Assembly: GCF_029335315.1 (NCBI RefSeq)
Contig: NZ_JARJLT010000386.1
Location: 1 to 32,156 of the forward strand
Length of the DNA: 32,156 nucleotides
DNA from: Pseudomonas citronellolis
GTDB lineage: Bacteria; Pseudomonadota; Gammaproteobacteria; Pseudomonadales; Pseudomonadaceae
Direction: 5' to 3'
Shown here: piece by piece, positions 29,650 to 32,156 of the stretch
How the letters are laid out: every line of letters starts with the position of its first letter
Position numbering within the stretch: position 1 is the first letter of the stretch
Program-made: the position numbers and the translations under genes
Notes under the pieces: generated by a model
Told to the model about the DNA's origin: nothing
What the model saw: only the letters and a program-made list of their open reading frames with translations
The model's database searches: none

Positions 29650-32088
29650 ATGTCCCGCTTCCCCAACACGCCCGCGCGCCCCTTGCTGCGCGCCCTGCGC
29701 ATCGCCACCCTGGGCCTGGCCGCGAGTCTGCCGCTGGGCGCCGCCTTGCCCGCCCTGGCCGCGCCCGCCGCGCAGCACTTCAAGGTGCCGGCCGGCAGCC
29801 TGGAAGACGCCCTCAACGCCTACGCGCGCCAGGCCGGCGTGCTGCTCAGCTTCGACCCGGCGCTGACCCGAGGCCTGCGCAGCCCCGGCCTGGACGGCGA
29901 CTACCCGGTGGACGCCGGCTTCGCCGTGCTGCTCTCCGGCAGCGGGCTGGCCGCCGAGTCCAGTGCCGACGGCAGCTACCGCCTGCAGCGCAGCGCCACC
30001 GAAGGGGCCCTGGAAATGAAGGCGCAGACCATCACCGCGCAGACCGAGGAAGACCCCAAGGGCCCGGCCCACGGCTACCTGGCCAAGCGCAGCGTGACCG
30101 CGACCAAGACCGACACGCCGATCCACGAGACCCCGCAGTCGATCTCGGTGGTCACCCGCGAGCGCATGGAGGCCCAGGGCGTACAGTCGGTGAACGAGGC
30201 GCTGCGCTACACGCCGGGGGTGTCGTCCTACGGCTCGAACAACCGCTCGGACTGGTACACGGTGATCCGTGGCTTCTCGCCGACCACCTACCAGGACGGC
30301 CTGCAGCTGCCCAGCACCATCAACCTGGCGAGCTGGATGGTCGACCCCTACATGCTGGAGCGCGTGGAAGTGCTGCGCGGCCCGGCTGGCGTGCTCTACG
30401 GCCAGGGCGACCCGGGCGGGGTGATCAACCAGGTGTCGAAGCGCCCGAGCAGCGTGGCCCAGCACGAAATCCAGGTGCAGTACGGCAGCGACGCGCGCAA
30501 GCAGCTGGGCATCGACAGCACCGGCCCGCTGGATGACGCCGGGGTGTGGAGCTACCGGGTGGTCGCGGTCGGCCATGACGGCGACATCCGCGACACCCCC
30601 TGGGAGGACCGCCGCGTGGCCCTGGCGCCGTCGCTCAGCTGGCAACCCGACGAGGACACCCGGCTGACCGTGCTGGCCAGCTACCTGAAGGACGACAGCA
30701 ACGCCCAGGACAACTTCCTGCCGGCCTCCGGCACCCTGAACCACAGCGCCTACGGCAAGATCCACCGCAGCTACTTCACCGGCGACGAGCACTTCTCCAA
30801 GTACGAGAAGGAGCAGTACAGCCTCGGCTACGAGTTCGAGAAACGCCTCAACGACGTCTGGCAACTGCGCCAGAACCTGCGCTACGCGCACCTCGACCTC
30901 AACGACAACATGGTCTACGGCGTCGGCACCGCCGCCTACTGGGGCATGGGCGACGACCGTACCCTGCTGCGCTACGCCGGCATCGAGAACCCCGAGTACA
31001 GCCGCTGGACCCTGGACAACCAGGCCCAGGCCGACTTCGACACCGGCTGGCTGCGCCACACCCTGCTGCTCGGCCTGGACTGGCAGCGCCAGCGCACCAA
31101 GGACCCGCAGGCCTACGTGCTGACCACCCCGCTGGACCTCTACGGCGGCCCGTCCTACGGCCCGGTGGACCCTTCGGCCTTCACCGCCGCCGACTGGACC
31201 TACAGCGACCAGACCGCGCGGCAGACCGGCGTCTACCTGCAGGACCAACTGCACTTCGACGAGCACTGGGTGCTGTCCCTGGGCGGCCGCTACGACTGGG
31301 CCAGCTCCAGCACCTACAACTGGACCGCCGGCACCGACAAGGTACGCACCAGCCAGTCGGACGAAGCCTTCAGCGGCCGCGTCGGCCTGGTCTACCTGGC
31401 GGACAACGGCCTGGCGCCGTACTTCAGCTACAGCGAAGGCTTCACCCCCAACGCCGGCACCGACTACGCCGGCAAGCCGTTCGACCCGACCAAGGCCAAG
31501 CAATACGAAGTGGGCGTGAAGTTCCAGCCCAAGGGCTCGGACAGCAGCGTCAGCGCGGCAGTGTTCGAGATCACCCAGCGCAACGTGCTGACCCCGGACA
31601 CCGACCCCACTCACGTCAACAGCTACGTGCAGACCGGCGAAGTGCGCTCGCGCGGCCTGGAGCTGGAGGCGGTGGGCGCGCTGACCCGCGAGCTGAACCT
31701 GATCGCCACCTACACCTACCAGGACGTGAAGAACACCAAGGCCAACGACGAAAGCGACGGCAAGACCCCGATCAGCATCCCGACCCCGCGCAACATCGCC
31801 TCGCTGTGGGCCGACTACACCCTGCGCGACGGCCAGCTGAAAGGCCTCGGCTTCGGCGCCGGGGTGCGCTACAACGGCCGCAGCCCGGGCGCCCCGGACA
31901 ACTCGCTGAACGTGCCCAGCTACACCCTGCTGGACGCCGCCGTGCACTACGACACCGGCCCCTGGCGCTTCGCCGTCAACGCCAGCAACCTGACCGACCG
32001 CGAGTACATCGCCGGCTGCTACGACGCCACCCGCTGCATCTACGGCAACGGCCGCAACGTGCTGGGCAGCGCGACCTATCGCTGGTGA
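29650..32088 (+). CDS. TonB-dependent siderophore receptor with STN signalling domain (FecA/FoxA/FiuA type)
   Basis: An 812-residue outer-membrane receptor. The signal peptide is about residues 1-38 (ending ALPALAA). The STN domain is about 43-95 (FKVPAGSLEDALNAYARQAG, then GVLLSFDPAL). A linker with a possible TonB box (AQTITAQ, about 125-131) follows. The plug runs from about 145 (TPIHETPQSISVVTRERMEA), including EVLRGPAGVLYGQGDPGGVI, and the barrel extends to the C-terminal ATYRW. The start at 29650 follows GAGGAA; an earlier in-frame extension lies in the MocR gene. An STN domain means that it signals through a FecR protein. The plug resembles hydroxamate receptors of the ferrioxamine or ferrichrome type, but the ligand is not assignable. 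A Fur-type site precedes it. Confidence 0.93.
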   Translation: MSRFPNTPARPLLRALRIATLGLAASLPLGAALPALAAPAAQHFKVPAGSLEDALNAYARQAGVLLSFDPALTRGLRSPGLDGDYPVDAGFAVLLSGSGLAAESSADGSYRLQRSATEGALEMKAQTITAQTEEDPKGPAHGYLAKRSVTATKTDTPIHETPQSISVVTRERMEAQGVQSVNEALRYTPGVSSYGSNNRSDWYTVIRGFSPTTYQDGLQLPSTINLASWMVDPYMLERVEVLRGPAGVLYGQGDPGGVINQVSKRPSSVAQHEIQVQYGSDARKQLGIDSTGPLDDAGVWSYRVVAVGHDGDIRDTPWEDRRVALAPSLSWQPDEDTRLTVLASYLKDDSNAQDNFLPASGTLNHSAYGKIHRSYFTGDEHFSKYEKEQYSLGYEFEKRLNDVWQLRQNLRYAHLDLNDNMVYGVGTAAYWGMGDDRTLLRYAGIENPEYSRWTLDNQAQADFDTGWLRHTLLLGLDWQRQRTKDPQAYVLTTPLDLYGGPSYGPVDPSAFTAADWTYSDQTARQTGVYLQDQLHFDEHWVLSLGGRYDWASSSTYNWTAGTDKVRTSQSDEAFSGRVGLVYLADNGLAPYFSYSEGFTPNAGTDYAGKPFDPTKAKQYEVGVKFQPKGSDSSVSAAVFEITQRNVLTPDTDPTHVNSYVQTGEVRSRGLELEAVGALTRELNLIATYTYQDVKNTKANDESDGKTPISIPTPRNIASLWADYTLRDGQLKGLGFGAGVRYNGRSPGAPDNSLNVPSYTLLDAAVHYDTGPWRFAVNASNLTDREYIAGCYDATRCIYGNGRNVLGSATYRW

Positions 32089-32107
32089 GGCAAGGCTGAG
32101 CTGGAAC

Positions 32108-32135
32108 GGCGGATAACCGCGAACGGTTATCCGCC
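32108..32135. repeat. GGCGGATAAC-type palindromic repeat, copy C
   Basis: GGCGGATAACCG-CGAA-CGGTTATCCGCC, perfect 12-base-pair hairpin with a CGAA tetraloop, identical over 28 bases to the second hairpin of the copy at 24584-24660. It begins 20 bases after the receptor stop. The last 21 bases of the window show nothing further. Confidence 0.9.
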
Positions 32136-32156
32136 CTGCGCCGAGGCGCTTTTCGT

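Noticed and set aside
29227-31947. 906-codon open frame on the minus strand across the receptor gene
   Set aside because: The plus-strand receptor is unmistakable. The antisense frame is low-complexity Ala/Gly/Val/His-rich translation caused by high GC at third codon positions.

Overview
This is a GC-rich chromosomal window, coding on both strands, from a Pseudomonas species. It is probably close to the P. aeruginosa / P. citronellolis / P. nitroreducens side of the genus. Three things point there. The intergenic DNA carries the short palindromic repeats typical of pseudomonads, in several families. There is a Pseudomonas-type DUF3509 protein next to yebG. From memory only, the order LysR - CidA/CidB - class II aldolase - alpha/beta hydrolase - SDR - enoyl-CoA hydratase ... 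leucine dehydrogenase ... yebG - DUF3509 resembles the PAO1 stretch around PA3433 down to PA3413. I found no phage, insertion sequence, CRISPR array, tRNA or rRNA.

Layout. (1) 0.1-2.2 kb: a LysR regulator divergent from a CidA/CidB (LrgA/LrgB) membrane pair, a holin-like or small-acid exporter system. (2) 2.3-5.9 kb: a catabolic block with a class II aldolase overlapping an alpha/beta hydrolase that has an Asp nucleophile, then an MFE-2-like SDR preceded by a PsrA-type palindrome, then a crotonase separated from it by a good intrinsic terminator. (3) 6.1-9.0 kb, minus strand: an NTF2-AraC fusion regulator, a PuuB/DadA-type FAD amine oxidase and a small cupin. (4) 9.2-15.0 kb: an outer-membrane DUF1302 protein, a periplasmic DUF1329 protein and a MalT-type LuxR regulator, which look like one surface uptake or processing cassette. 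(5) 15.1-18.6 kb: housekeeping genes: a SirB1-type TPR protein, leucine dehydrogenase, SOS-regulated yebG with a LexA box, DUF3509 and PsiE. (6) 18.7-22.8 kb: HlyD plus two paralogous ABC-2 permeases with no ATPase gene, then a 3-hydroxybutyrate dehydrogenase-type SDR. (7) 23.0-32.1 kb: an iron block broken by unrelated genes. A Fur-box-preceded FecI-type sigma factor and FecR regulator come first, then a SNF2 helicase, an EamA exporter divergent from a MocR regulator with an ordered operator array, then a second Fur box and a FecA-type siderophore receptor with an STN signalling domain.

The main points for a second look are these. The sigma/FecR pair is separated from its only visible candidate receptor. 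The ABC-2 exporter has no ATPase. The DUF1302/DUF1329/MalT cassette is compact and has no obvious transporter or enzyme. Two different palindromic repeat families each supply the TAG stop codon of the gene they abut. Several operator-like palindromes (PsrA, LexA, Fur, MocR) assign likely regulation. All functions are read from motifs and remembered family knowledge; no search was run.
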